This document shows positions 36,951 to 49,058 of a DNA stretch of 64,000 nt, in pieces. Positions within the stretch are counted from its first letter, which is position 1, and every line of letters starts with the position of its first letter. The notes beneath the pieces were generated by a model. That model was given only the letters and a program-made list of their open reading frames with translations, did not search any database and was not told the origin of the DNA. Made by a program: the position numbers and the translations under genes. Source of the stretch: Pseudisothecium myosuroides (taxonomy: Eukaryota > Streptophyta > Bryopsida > Hypnales > Lembophyllaceae); NCBI GenBank assembly GCA_951799445.1, contig OX637294.1:25879452-25943451 (forward strand), written 5' to 3'.

Positions 36951-37085
36951 GGTAGGAGGTCCATAAATCGACCATTTAAGCCCACCTACCTCATCAATGA
37001 CAGTATTAGATTTTTTAGAGAATATGTCGCTCATTCCTAGATAGGGGACGCATTTAGAACCCGCTCGATTTAAGGACCTCCTACC
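36951..37085. mobile_element. 135-bp TTAA-flanked inverted-repeat element
   Basis: Starts GGTAGGAGGTCCATAAATCG and ends CGATTTAAGGACCTCCTACC: terminal inverted repeats of about 20 bp with one mismatch, lying between TTAA at 36947-36950 and TTAA at 37086-37089. The ends differ from the CCCCTAAA family, but the target tetranucleotide is the same. Confidence 0.75.
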
Positions 37086-37089
37086 TTAA

Positions 37090-37553
37090 TCACCAAGAAA
37101 TGGAAAGAAAAAAATTCACTAAAAAAACAGAAAGCAACTGCAGAGACTAAAAAGTAAAAGTGAAGAAAAGGGAATCTACACGGGTCCCGAATTAGGGCAG
37201 CGGATACTGGCGAAATTAGGGTTTCCGACTTTTCGATCACCCAGCTCCTTGTAAGGCCAGAGGCTGCGCAGTAAACGGTCCTTTTGCACCTCCGTCGTCA
37301 AGGCGCTGCTCGCTCGCGAGCTCCACGCCTGTGGAGGTTTTATCCTTGTTCCATCACTTCCTTCGATTTCTGTCGCGCTGATTTGGCCTAGTCTTTGTGG
37401 AGCCACACCGCCACTCAGAGGGTCCAGCCGCTACCTGCAGGTCTTTCAATTTGAACGCTTCTTTGTGTGATTGAGGGTTTGGAAGTTGCGGAGAATTCAG
37501 CACAACGTGGGGGGAATTTTGAGCTCGAGAGTGGTTGAGTTTGGTCGGTGAGG
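37090..37553 (+). promoter_or_regulatory. Upstream region of the RNA helicase gene
   Basis: Composition rises sharply in GC after the last TTAA element. The stretch up to the start codon at 37554 should hold the promoter and 5' leader. No TATA box was identified with confidence. Confidence 0.35.
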
Positions 37554-40386
37554 ATGCCGGGACCTGTAGCTATGGAGAACGGTCACTCGGTGGGAGAGAT
37601 TGTGAAGAAGAGCAAAAAGGTGAAGGTGGTCGACGAGGCTGTCGTCGCTGTGGCGATGTCGCCGCCGGCTCCGGAGTCTGAGAAAAAGCAAAAAAAAAAG
37701 AAAGAGAAGAAGGCGGAGGAGGCGGCGAACGGTGACGCTGTGGAGACGGAGGGTTCGAAGTCGTCGAAGAAGAAGCGGTCGAAGTCTCCTGAGGACGAGG
37801 GCGCCGCGGCGAAGAAGATTCAGAAAGTGGTGGAGAATGGGGGGAAGCAGGCTGGTGTGGCCGTGGACGCGATGGCGGTGTCGAACTTCAACATCTGCAA
37901 GGCGTTGCGGGAGAAGCTGAAATCGAAGGGCATCGAGTCTCTGTTTCCGATTCAAGCGCAGACGTACGACGCGGTGTTCAGTGGAAACGACATGATTGGG
38001 CGAGCTCGTACTGGACAGGTAGGGTTTCGGGGCAGGGTGTTGCAGTGGGAGCTGGTGTGATGCATTTTGCGAAGATTTCAAGTAGTTAAAGGTTGGAGTT
38101 GTGGAAAGAATTCGCCGATTTTAAAACGATGTTCTGGATTTCTTGCACATGTCGCCAATTTATGTGGCTGTGGTTTTTGTGGCCGCACTTCTTGCTCGAC
38201 CCTGTGCGTGATATCGAAGGTCTAGCTTGTCGGGCAGAATAGTCCTCTGATTTGAGAGCAGTAGCAAGCAAAGTTTTTTAGGGTTCCTACAGCTGAGTGT
38301 ATTTTGATGAGGTTTGGACCTCACGTAAAAGATGCATTTTGATGTGCGCTCTGTTCTTTTTGGCGAATAGCTTGTCTGACATTTGTTTCCGGCGAATGTT
38401 TGGTTTGATTGTTGGCAGGGAAAAACTTTGGCGTTTGTTCTGCCTGTGTTGGAGTCTCTGACCCAGGGTGGGCAAGCGAAGAACCTCCAGAGAGGTCGAG
38501 CTCCGAGTGTGATCGTTCTTGCGCCGACCCGGGAATTGGCAAAGCAGGTGCATGCAGATTTTGAGACATATGGCAATGTGGTGGGATTGAGCACCGTGTG
38601 TGTGTATGGTGGTGCGCCGTACGGTCCCCAGGAGAACGCTTTGAGAAAGGGTGTGGACATTGTGGTGGGCACTCCCGGACGAATCAAGGACCACATCCAA
38701 AGAGGGGGCTTGAACCTAAAGAACTTGAAGTTCCGCATTTTGGACGAAGCCGACGAGATGCTGAACATGGGGTTCGTGGACGACGTGGAGTTGATCCTGA
38801 GCGGGGTGGACGATCCCGCGAAGGTGCAGACTCTGCTGTTCAGTGCCACCCTTCCGGAGTGGGTGCGCAAGATCGCGGCGAGGTTTTTGAAGGCGAGCAG
38901 GAAGACGGTGGATCTGGTGGGCGACGAGAAGATGAAGGCCAGCAACAGCGTGAAGCACTTGTTGCTTCCGGGTCACTACAGCATGAGGACTCAACTGGTG
39001 CAAGACGTGATCAGCTGTTACGCCACCGGGGGCCGGGTGATCGTGTTCACGGAGACGAAGAACGACGCGACTGAGTTGTCGGGAGCGTTGAAACTGGGCA
39101 TGTCAAGGGCTCTTCACGGGGACATTCCTCAAGGGCAGCGTGAGGTGACCCTTCAAGGTTTCCGTTCAGGAAAGTTCACTGTTCTGGTGGCCACGGACGT
39201 TGCTGCGAGAGGGTTGGATATCAACGACGTGCAGTTGGTGATTCAGTGTGAGCCTCCACGAGATGCGGAGACGTACATTCACCGGTCTGGGCGAACGGGC
39301 CGAGCTGGAAACACGGGTATTTCTGTTTTGTTTTACGACAGGAAGAAGGAGTACATGATTCCCCAGATCGAGCGTAAAGCAGGGTTCAAGTTTGAGCGAA
39401 TAGCGCCCCCTCAACCGGCCGATATTGCCAAGGCCAGCGGCAACACGGCTTTGGACGGTATTCTTGCCGTAAACGCAAGTGTGGTGCCTTTGTTCCGTAA
39501 GGCAGCTGAGGATCTTGTGGCGAGCAGTGGTCTGCCGGTGCTGGATGTGCTGGCAAAGGCCATAGCAAAGATATCTGGTCAAACGGAGCTGAAGAGAAGG
39601 TCGTTGCTTACTTCACATGATGACGCCACCACGCTGATGTTGAAGGCAAACACGAGCATGTACTCTCCGACATATGCGTTCAACTGTTTGCGAAAGTATT
39701 TGCCAGAGGAATCCGTGAATGAAGTGAGGCGCATGAACCTGACGGTGGACGGCACGGGAGCAGTGTTCGATATTCCATCTCGGAGTGTGGAGGAATTCAC
39801 AGCAGGTAAGATTGGCTTGTTTGATTGCAGTGTCGTGGACGGAATTTTTTGATTGCAGTGTCGTGTGCCATACCTTGTAGTTTTCGGGATTGAGAGGGGA
39901 TTTTGCGTTTGAGCTGAGTGGTTTGTGTTTTGTGAATTGCTTCAGAACAAGAAGGTGAAAACTTTACGGTTGAGGTTTTGGACATTCTGCCGGAGTTGCA
40001 AGTGAAACCGGATCGGGGCGGTGGTGATGACAGGAGGTATGTGCGGCTGAATGTTGGGTGATTTCCTTGTCGGTTTCAACAGTGATAATGCTGGACGGGA
40101 GCTAGTTTAGATTGTCAAATTTTTGGCTTGAACGGTTTGGCGTTGGTTCTCCAGCGTACTTTGAAGTTGGTAGTGAGATGGTGGAAGTCGTTGTGGGAAT
40201 GCGTTTTGCTGTGAGCCTTTTTTAAGAGAGTGGCCCTGAGCTGTTGTTGTTCAATTGTGTGGGTGCAGCTTCGGTGGAAGAGGTGGAAGAGGAGGAGGGT
40301 TCGGCGGACGGGGAGGTGGATGGGGTGGTGGTCGAGGTGGAAGCAGAGGTGGTGGCGGTGGTGGTGGACGGTTCAATCGTCGTTGA
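37554..40386 (+). CDS. RH7: Nucleolar DEAD-box RNA helicase, RH7 / DDX21-like
   Basis: Four exons (37554-38018, 38419-39805, 39946-40036, 40269-40386) join to 686 residues. It is an ATP-dependent RNA helicase of the plant RH7 (PRH75) group, expected in the nucleolus in rRNA processing. Seen: a Lys/Glu-rich N-terminus with nuclear-localisation-like KKKK and KKKRSK runs, then the Q motif (FNICKALREKLKSKGIESLFPIQ). Helicase motifs follow: ARTGQGKT (151-158), PTRELAKQV (191-199), TPGR (240-243), DEAD (264-267), SAT (297-299), VIVFTET (362-368), ATDVAARGLDI (413-423) and HRSGRTGRAG (443-452). Next comes a GUCT-type RNA-binding region (near 520-620) and a Gly/Arg-rich tail (GGRGGRGGGFGGRGGG) ending FNRR. 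The first intron splits motif I between TGQ and GKT. An in-frame GTG lies two codons before the ATG; the ATG was preferred. All motifs are intact. Confidence 0.95.
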
Positions 40387-41421
40387 CGACCTCATTGTTT
40401 TGGCCTCGAATAAGAGGCGCTGTAACTTTAGCTAATTTCTCTGCAACCCTAGCACCTGAGATAGTCACAGAGCTGGAAGCAACGATTGATAAATCTGCCA
40501 GTGTGATGATAAGGCATCTTTGCTGTGAGCGGACATAGATGGAGCAGACTACCCTGTAGCGCTCCTTGATTGTGAAAGACTGATGTCAGCAGGATGCCTC
40601 AGGGTGCCTGGAGGTGGAATCGGTAGTTGCGACACCATTCCGATGGCAGAAATCTGCTGTGGTGTCGGCCTCATTGCATATGCATTGTTCTGTTCTGAGA
40701 TCTTGATTATTCAATATTGGATACGATCATGTGCAATCCGAAGCGAATCAAGATTGCACATCGTTTACTTTAAGTCTTTTTTTTGCGTACCAAGTTTGGG
40801 GGAACATCGCCAACTGTGTTGCTTTTGGATGGTTGTGGTTGTCAGCTATACTATATAGAGAGAATTTTCAATGTTGTTTGCAACTTGTATCTGGAAATAT
40901 CGTGTATTTGAGGGTGTTTTTTTTATAACTGCCATTGATTTCTTATCACGGGACTTACAGTATTGCGGTTTCTAATATGTATGGACAATTAACATTTCAG
41001 GTTTGGGATGGTTTTAGAGCACTACTGTACCATCTTCTAAAATTCATAATTAATTCTATGAAGTATGGCCGGAGTATGAAACAAAGAATTTTGATGTGGC
41101 TTCAATTTATCTTTCAACGAAAAATTTGAATGCAAGGGGTTTGATGTGACTGCGGATCAGAGCTAAGAACACTGACTTTATGGATACTCTCACTTGATAA
41201 TCCATTCCTTCTGATTCTCTGAAAACACTTCAAGTGTTAGAATTCATCCGTAATAGAGCAATATTGTTCTTACATTTTGTAGCAATTGAGTGGTTTCATC
41301 CACAAAAAATAGGGGAATATGTCACCAAATATTCTCTAAAAAATACAAGTTTGTGTGAGACGAACTATTTAAAGTATATGTATTCTTAATCTAGTAACCC
41401 CAAATTTGGAATCTATATAAT
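40387..41421. other. 3' flank of the helicase gene
   Basis: Moderate composition to about 40.7 kb, consistent with a 3' untranslated region, then AT-rich. No second gene seen. Confidence 0.45.
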
Positions 41422-41737
41422 AGGGGTAGTCACACCTTCTTCCCATTCTCAATATTCAAAGAATGGGGACTCTCGTTGGCTCTCTTTGGCAAGTAGAGGC
41501 CCCATTCTATGAACATTGAGAATGGGGATTATTCTCCACTTAGAGGTGAAGAATGGGTCATTCTATGAAGATCAAGGATGGGATTTTCTCCACTTTTCTT
41601 CATTTCTCTCCATTCTCCATTTTCAGAAGGGGTGTCACACCTTCATGGAGAATGAGCTCCTATTGGCTCCTCTTTTCTCTCTACAACTTCTCATTCTTCA
41701 TAGAAGTTTCATTCTTGGAGAAGGTGTGACTATCCCT
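41422..41737. mobile_element. 316-bp MITE with AGGGGTAGTCACACC ends, copy 1
   Basis: Starts AGGGGTAGTCACACCTTCTT and ends AGAAGGTGTGACTATCCCT, imperfect terminal inverted repeats. Related copy at 50910-51190 (shared: GGGGTGTCACACCTTCA, TCATTCTTCATAGAAGTTTC). No ORF. Superfamily not assigned because the target duplication is unclear. Confidence 0.7.
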
Positions 41738-43317
41738 ATTACTTATTGGAACAATTACATGACCAAAAAGAGTACTAAACGATCCCATTTGACATATTAA
41801 AATGATATAATGAAACAACCACGAAAATCTACAGCTGGTGTAATGAATGCAACGAGTGCTACAAGATGGACAATTTAAAACAATATCAAGGATCAAAGGT
41901 TGGCATTGTGTAGGCATTGAACGGAAAATGTAGTTTCTCATATGCATGGATAGGCTATGCAGGTAACAACACCTAATTTACACCCCTTTTTAAAACCAAC
42001 CCCTACAGAGTCTTGCCTTAAAAAAATGTACTCACACTATTTATGAGAGTCTAGTGTCGGATTTTAGAAACACTTATATTTAGCACTATGGAAATTCATA
42101 GTTTATTCATACGGTGTGTAAAAAAATGTATTATGAAATAATCTAGAATCTCCTTTTGATTGCCAACCAGACCCCACAAAAATATTTTCAATATAAGAAT
42201 GGAAACCATGCTAAATTGCTAATTTGGATGTGTTGAGGTGTAATTACCTAAATGACTGAAGTTGATTGATTTGAATGCAAATATATTCTCCATACAAACA
42301 AATTTTGAGGGAAACGGTGACTTAGTAGATTACATATAAATGATTTATTTTATTTTATTATTTATTATGGAGTATGTACTACTTTTCCAAAAATTACATA
42401 ATTATGTCTTCTATAGGTTGTAACTTTTTTATGTTTTGTTGTGAGAATTTGAAATTAGCATGAATTTTAAGGAAAAAATAAAGATAATTTGATACAAAAC
42501 TTTCAATAAGTCTAATATTTAACTTATTGTGGACAAATGCATATTTCAAAATTAATATCACTTTTGCCAACAAATGATGAAAGTATAAAATGTATACAAT
42601 CCAAATATAGACTTTTGAGTTAAAAAATGAATCAAAATCATCATTTTGGATCAAAAAAATTAGTGTAAAGTAAAAAATTGGTAATTTTTGGATACATTCT
42701 GAATTACAAAGAACGTCTATAATTTTATAAAGAGTCCAAAATTAATTAATTATGAGTGACAACAAAGGAAAAAATCATAGTTTGAACCAAATTTACATTC
42801 CGTTCTATGTTTGGAAACTTGTTGGCAAACTAAAAACTTCAAAAACACTGAAATAATCATTTTGAGAAATATTTTAAAGTTTTCAAAGAGTAGAAACTGA
42901 ATATGAAAGCTAAATTATCAGTTTTGCTCAAAAGTCAAAAAGATTTAATTTTTGAATTTAAAATAGTCAAGAAGTTTTGGAATATACTATAGAGTATAAG
43001 GTATGGCATTTACTTAAAAACTCATATAAAATCTAAAATTGAATAGAATTTATCTCAATAATGCAGATATTCCAATAGCAATTGTATTCATGAATATGGA
43101 TAAAAATCATGCATTTCAATTAACACATAAATATTTGACCTCTTTTAAGCCATTTTTGGGTTCCAAAAGGCCTTACAAAATTAAAGAATAGTAATAATTG
43201 AAACCAATTACTTGCTCTTTAGTCATAAATATATACCAACATTCTAAATATTATATTTTATATTATCCATACATTAAATTAGCTTAGATTTTTTTAATTA
43301 TATTTACGTACCATATT
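41738..43317. other. AT-rich gene-free DNA
   Basis: No exon, RNA gene or defined repeat recognised. Confidence 0.5.
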
Positions 43318-43474
43318 TTGTTTGTTTGTCATGATGAAATTTCCCAGACCGTTCTTGTTACTTTTGGAAAGAACTCTGCGAGAAGGGGTGCACGAGCTTT
43401 GTTTTGTGGCATTTGGACCTATGATGTGAAAGTTATAGATTTTTGAGTTATTTTTTAATCTTAGATTATCTTAA

Positions 43475-44388
43475 CCCCTAAAATAACAAAGCATTTTCTG
43501 GCTCCGGAACCACTGAAAACTGCCATTTCTGCTGTGATCACTCCCTAAACCCCAAAAAACTTTTTTTTAAGAATCTAACCGTAGGATCTTGTACTTTACT
43601 TGTCTCAGATTATGTGGTAAAAATTGCAAGACATTTGACCGTTCCGATTGGAAGATATTAGCATTCAAAGTTGGAAAAAAAAGTTTTTTTGAACTGTTTC
43701 CTGCAATTTCAGATGACTTTGACGGCCATTTGTGGATTTTTTTTGCACTACACAACAAAAAGTTGTAATTTTTTATTTTGAACATTTGAGTTGAGAGTCG
43801 GGGAAAAAAATTTCAAAATGTCAAACCTTGATTTTCACATATAAAAATATTGTTAAATAGAAGTAGGTCCAAAATTGAACGAAACACTAAATTGTTAATA
43901 GCTCTTAGGTGGAATTAAAACAACATAATCCCAATGGTGGGATTGTTCTTGCAAACAAACTTAACCTTGTCAAAAAAACAAAATTGAAAAAATTTGAAAA
44001 TTGCATTCAAAAATGAATTCTATAAGTTAGTTTTTTTGAAGATGCTTAAATTGCCCGAAAAACAAGATTGTCCATAACTTTTTCATTATTAGTCCAAATA
44101 GAATGAATCAAAGCTTCAGATGTAGACAAAAACATAATCTTTGAGGGAAAAAAATAAAAAAAATAAAAAACTTTTTTTTGTGTTTTTTATTTTCTGCCCG
44201 ACGAACTGCTTTAGGATGGCATAACTTTTGCTCTCGGGCACCGATTGAAAAAAAATTTATATTTTTATAAAGCTAATGTGATTCCCTATCTTCAAAAAAA
44301 GTTTCAAAAAATCAGATCAAAATTTGAGGCCACACGGGCCTACCCAAAATCTGAAGTGTCCCCCAAGGGGACTTTGGTACTTTAGGGG
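43475..44388 (+). mobile_element. TTAA-flanked non-autonomous DNA element, copy G (914 bp)
   Basis: Starts CCCCTAAAATAACAAAGC and ends GGTACTTTAGGGG, between TTAA at 43471-43474 and 44389-44392. Close to copy D in order and sequence (AAAACTGCCATTTCTGC, TCTAACCGTAGGATCTTG). No ORF. Confidence 0.85.
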
Positions 44389-44514
44389 TTAAATTATGGA
44401 TCTTTTGGGACCATGCATGCAATGCATTTATACTATTTTTAGAAAGCTCTCTGCAAGGAGGGATACACGGACTTTGTTTTGTGGTGTTTACACCTACGGT
44501 GTGAAAGATATTAA

Positions 44515-45449
44515 CCCCTAAAGGACTGGCATGCGTTTTTTGGTTGTATAGAAATTTTGGGCAGGTACGTGTAATTAGAGGTTTCCATATTTTAAGCTGA
44601 AATCTTAATAGAAGGTGGGCGCAAGGAATATCTTTCATATTGCACTAAATTTCAGGATATTTGGAAATAGGAGTCAAAAGTTCTGGCCAAATATGTTATT
44701 TTTTTTCGTAATTGGGCAGTCTGGGCAGCAAAAAAAATTTGGCAAAAATTTGATTTTTTTTTTAATATTTTTTTTCTAGTAGATTATATTTTTGTCTATC
44801 TGGAAAGCTTTGATTCATTTCATTTGGATTTGTTATGAAAAAGTTATGGACATTCTTGTTTTTTGGGCAGTTAGAGCATCTTCTTGAAAAAAATAACTTG
44901 TAGGATTCATTTCTAAATGCTATTTTTGCAATTTTTAAAAAAAAAAAATTCTCATGGTTTAGTTTACTTGCTAGAACAATCTCACCATTGGAATTAGTGT
45001 ATTTTAATTCCATCTAAAATATATTAATATTTTAGATTTTCCTTCTATCTCGTACCTACTTCTATTTAATAAATCTTTTAGGAATGATAATTAAGTTTTT
45101 TTGAATATTTTTTTTTTCCCTAGACTCTCAACTCAATTCTCCACTATAAAGATTTAAAGCTCAAAACTCTGTAATGCAAAAAATTTAAGTTAAAAATGTT
45201 TAAAGTCAAAAAATCTAGTCCTGCAATGTGCTGAAATACTTGTTTTTTCTACTTTAAACACAGATATCTTGCAATCTAAGTGGTCAAAAATTCTGAATTT
45301 TTTTCCACACATTCTCATACTAGTTAGGTGTAAGATCCGACAGTTAGATGTGCAAAAAAAAAAACATTTTTCAAATTTTTTTACTCCTTGCTATAGAAAT
45401 GGCAGTTTTGAGCGTTTTTTGGCAAAAAAAGGCCTTGGGCCTTTAGGGG
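44515..45449 (-). mobile_element. TTAA-flanked non-autonomous DNA element, copy C (935 bp)
   Basis: Starts CCCCTAAAGGACTGGCATGC and ends GGGCCTTTAGGGG, between TTAA at 44511-44514 and 45450-45453. Same length as copy B and nearly the same sequence, which suggests recent amplification. No transposase ORF. Confidence 0.87.
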
Positions 45450-45536
45450 TTAAATTTCTAAGTTTTTGCAAACTAAAAATTAGAAAATTATTTACACTAT
45501 TGTTGTGGTTGTGACGACAACACAAGGCACACTAGT

Positions 45537-47132
45537 TATTTTGAAATCAAAAGTCTCTTCTAAACTTACAAAGCATATATCAAACTCAATTTATAGAATT
45601 TCTAAAAGAAGAAAACACAACAAGCATCAACTTTTTCTCTAGTTTTTCTAGGGCTTGCTTTTGGGAACATACTTCAATTTGGATGATCCTACCTTATGTG
45701 TCAATTGGATTTGGTTACAATTACATTAAGTTTCAATTCAACTACACAAAGTAATAACACTAGGTTACTTTAACAATTAGGTTGCTTTAACCAAAGAAGT
45801 TACTCATGATTCATTGCTGTGTGCATGGAAGTGCAAACAATTCTCTAAACCTAGGCCATAAACCATTGCACCAACCCCATGCAACACACATGGTTCCACC
45901 ATGACTACACCCTTCTACAATACAATAATAGTACATATTTATATAGTGTAAAATGTTAAGAAATTAGTGAAGGACAACCTAATTTCACTATTTTGTGTAC
46001 CATATACATGTATCCATTTTGCAAGTCACTTCATGTGCAAGAAGGGTTCATGTGCAAGAAGGGCCTTGAAGCCATACGTGCTCTAGAGGAAACAAATCAT
46101 GCAAGAGAAACCCAAGACAATGATCATAATAACTCAAGCTTCATCCACCACTTATAAATGGTAAGTAATGGAGTACAAATAAGACATCTAACACAACATG
46201 TTTCTAAAATCAACCCTTCCAAATAAGACCTAATATGGCATGCTTCTAAAATTAACTCTCCACATACTTGCCTGATATGTACAACCTCTATACATGAGAC
46301 CTTATTGTCGATTTTAGATACACTATTTTCAGCACTTTGAAAATTCATAAATTATTCACATAGTGTCCAAAAAATGCATTCTAAGAGAATCTAGAATGCT
46401 CTAGTGAACTACAAACAAGACCCTAATAGAATACTTTAGAGTTCAGCCATAGGAACCGTCCTCAAACCCTTATTCGGAAGCTTTAGGTGCTGTTACCTTA
46501 ATGGATCCATTGAGTCCGTGCCTTGCCAATTCTTTCAGTGAACACTCCAGAACAATCAGAAGGGGCTTATTTGTGAATTGAGGCTGCTCAGCTTCTACGG
46601 TATATCTGACACCAGCTGTGTGCAAATAGGTCTGAACAGCTGGAGTGCAGAACAACGGCAAGTTTAGGGTGTGTAAAGCATATCGCACTTAACTCCTCAT
46701 TAGATCATTACGTGAGAACACCTGAGATTAGAGGCAGCATTGGGAGATGACGAAAAAGATAGAATCCCTTGTAGCATCTGAGGACAAGATTCTATGCTTC
46801 CACTTAGTGATTTAACATGACGAAAATACCGGTGTTTCTACTTCAACTGCTTGTCGATTTCACGGAAAACAAGGCAACGACCTCACAAAGCAATTACCAA
46901 AAAAAGTGCTTAGGATTGGACCTCTGCCTGGCCTAGAGTTTTACGTACAAGATCAAATAGAGTTTAGGTTTAGGGTTCACATGCAATGGATGCTTCTTCA
47001 GCTTTAAACCACCAAAACCAATCCAAGATGGATGGAGAGAAGAAAGGTTGAAATACCAGTTCTCTAAGCTCGATTCTCCAACCATGCTCAGGTTGCAACG
47101 CTTCATCCTGCTCAGATATCCTCGCACAGCCG
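45537..47132. other. Spacer and probable 3' region of the CCCH gene
   Basis: 45537-46430 is AT-rich with nothing recognised. From about 46440 composition is more even, as in a transcribed 3' region. A short minus-strand open frame at 46470-46688 has protein-like runs (LLIVLECSLKELARHG) but no family match and no supported splice link. Confidence 0.4.
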
Positions 47133-49058
47133 TTAATGAGACTCAGGAGTCTGCCTGGAAGGCTCCAAGCTATTAGTGCGCCTGAAAAATGGAACTGTTC
47201 TTGGGGTTGACAAAAGGGGTGCCGGAAGAGGTGTGCGCCTCTGCGCCTCTCTCCATACATCAGCTTCCAGTTCAGTGCTTTCATGGCTCGCGCTTGATCC
47301 CCCCGAGTGCCAGTAGTCATTCTCCACCCACCAGTCTCCATAAATTGTCGAAATGTCACTTGGGCCTCGCCAGATGGAATTTCCCTTCGTGCCTGACCGC
47401 GCAGAAGAAGCTCCGCCTTGATGTCTTTGCTGCCAGGACACCGCAATCGAGTCTCGAGAAGTTGTACCTCCTGATTTCGAGTCAGAAAGAGCAGGCAAAT
47501 TTGGATCTGGCAGCCCTCCCCCGTACCTCTGCAACTCTGTAGATACACGAAAGATATGCTGAAAACCACAGGGAGGCAGGCATGCATCATATACCACATA
47601 CCCCAGCTTGTGAACATTGTTCGCCACTCGGCTTCAAAACCAAATCTAATATACAATCAAATCTGAGGTACCGGTATTACCATGCTCCAAACAAAGCAAG
47701 CCCCAAACAAGCAGAGCAGAGGTGAGAAACTCCTCCTAAGAATACCAATTCCACCTTGGCGGAATAGCAGGGAAAATCAAATCCTAAATTCACGGTATCA
47801 AAACTGTAGGCAGACATTCCCAACAGCATGCATATCTTGGGCTTGCCCGAGTGTACTGGGAAAGAAGGCATAGGACTTGTCCTCACAAGAGCGAAAGTTT
47901 ACAAAAAATCAGCAGAACAAATCAACTACGGAGGACAGATAGGAGAAATGAAAACGGGCACGGAGTCGTACAGCGCCTGCACGAATCCTCAACGACTACT
48001 ACAACACTGACGAGAATTTTCTGAGCTACAAACTTACCATCCGACCCGTGTGCAAAATGGCATTTCTCTCCAAACGGACAATGTCCTGTAGTTTCCCATT
48101 TGTTACACAACCTAGTTTTCCAATTGGAAGGGCGAGCATTTGGAGGTGCTGAACCTGCAGACGTGGAGCTGCCGCCTGCGCCTGTCTCCTTGAGGTGATC
48201 GTTGTTGGTAGGAGCGAGTGGGGTTTCAACTCTGGGAGAAGCAGCGACGACACCACCACCAGAATTCGCAGCCACAGCCGCCTCTCGGGCTTCTCGTACA
48301 GCACGAGGCACACTCTGTTCATCGTGCAGAAAGTTGCACTTCTCCCCATAGGGGCAATTCCCTTCGCCAAAGTATTTCTTGCAAGGGCGTGTCTTGTGGA
48401 ACCGCACTTGAGAGTCCGTCGGTCCAGCGGCAGCGCCGGTGCTCCCAGCTCCGCCAGTCTGGCTGGGCGGGGGAGGAAGCTCCTGAGACGCCACAAACTC
48501 TTCCCACCCGGGCGGAGGCTTGCGCAATTCCTCCATCCCGTGAGCAAAATTGCAGTTACTGTTGTAAGGGCAATTGCCACTCCGGAAACGACTGCACAGC
48601 TTCGTCTTGTAGAAAATGCTGCCCATGCCTCGACCCCGGCCCACGGCTCCAGCGCCCGAAGGTGACGAACCCACACCACCACCGCCACCACCAAAATGTG
48701 GAGAGCCAGCAGAGGAATGGCCTCGCCCCGAAGGCGGACCGGCACCATGGCCGCTAAACCCTAAACCTCCGCCATCGGGCATGGAGCGCAAAAGCTTCGT
48801 GGGAGGTTCAGCGGTCGAAGCTCGCGCGCGGGAAAACCCGGAAGGTGAAGCAGGTGGGATGTCAGGCGACACAGCAACAGGAAGGGCGGAGTGCTCCCAA
48901 GCATCATCATCACCGTCGTCGTCAAGCAACGCGGAGTCGCCAGGATTGCCCCAGTGATCGGAGCCAGCGGGGGCGGAATGCCAGAACGTCACCCCATCAC
49001 CACCACCACCACTATCCAAATCGCCCAGGCCTAACTCGGCAGCCGCGGTGGTATCCAT
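47133..49058 (-). CDS. Triple CCCH zinc-finger protein (plant C3H39/C3H56 type)
   Basis: Two exons, 49058-48038 and 47536-47133 (donor GATG/gtaag, acceptor ctacag/AGTTG), giving 474 residues. The ATG at 49058 was chosen; an in-frame GTG lies two codons upstream. A Gly/Ser-rich acidic N-terminus is followed by finger 1 (155-173, C-X7-C-X5-C-X3-H) with HGMEELRKPPPGWEE, finger 2 (226-245, C-X8-C-X5-C-X3-H) with FLHDEQSVPRAVRE, and finger 3 (318-337, same spacing). The splice joins HGSD to ELQRYGGGL, as in the family. The motif WRGPSDISTIYGDW, normally near the C-terminus, is followed here by about 60 further residues. CCCH proteins of this type bind RNA or regulate transcripts; the specific role here is unknown. 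The upstream region carries a tandem duplication. Confidence 0.9.

Larger units (their letters stand above)
43318..45536 (-). repeat. Hairpin-type repeat (partial dimer) split by two TTAA elements
   Basis: Three fragments (43318-43470, 44393-44510, 45454-45536) belong to the repeat seen at 7015-7240 and, reversed, at 26650-30845. They carry GTGCACGAGCTTTGTTTTGT, GGACCTATGATGTGAAAG, a second similar arm (GGACTTTGTTTTGTGGTGTT) and the end CACAAGGCACACTAGT. Copies G and C were inserted between the fragments. Confidence 0.65.

Noticed and set aside
38160..38945. 261-codon antisense open frame over the helicase gene, with others at 37497-38081 and 39166-39582
   Set aside because: These overlap exons coding for conserved DEAD-box motifs on the other strand and are codon-bias shadows.
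46470..46688. 72-codon minus-strand frame with protein-like runs downstream of the CCCH gene
   Set aside because: No family recognised and no supported splice junction, and the CCCH frame already ends at 47133. Left as probable 3' region.
48195..48957. Long open frames antisense to the CCCH gene
   Set aside because: They lie opposite a GC-rich exon with clear zinc fingers; their Pro/Ser/Arg-rich products are the expected complement of Gly-rich codons.
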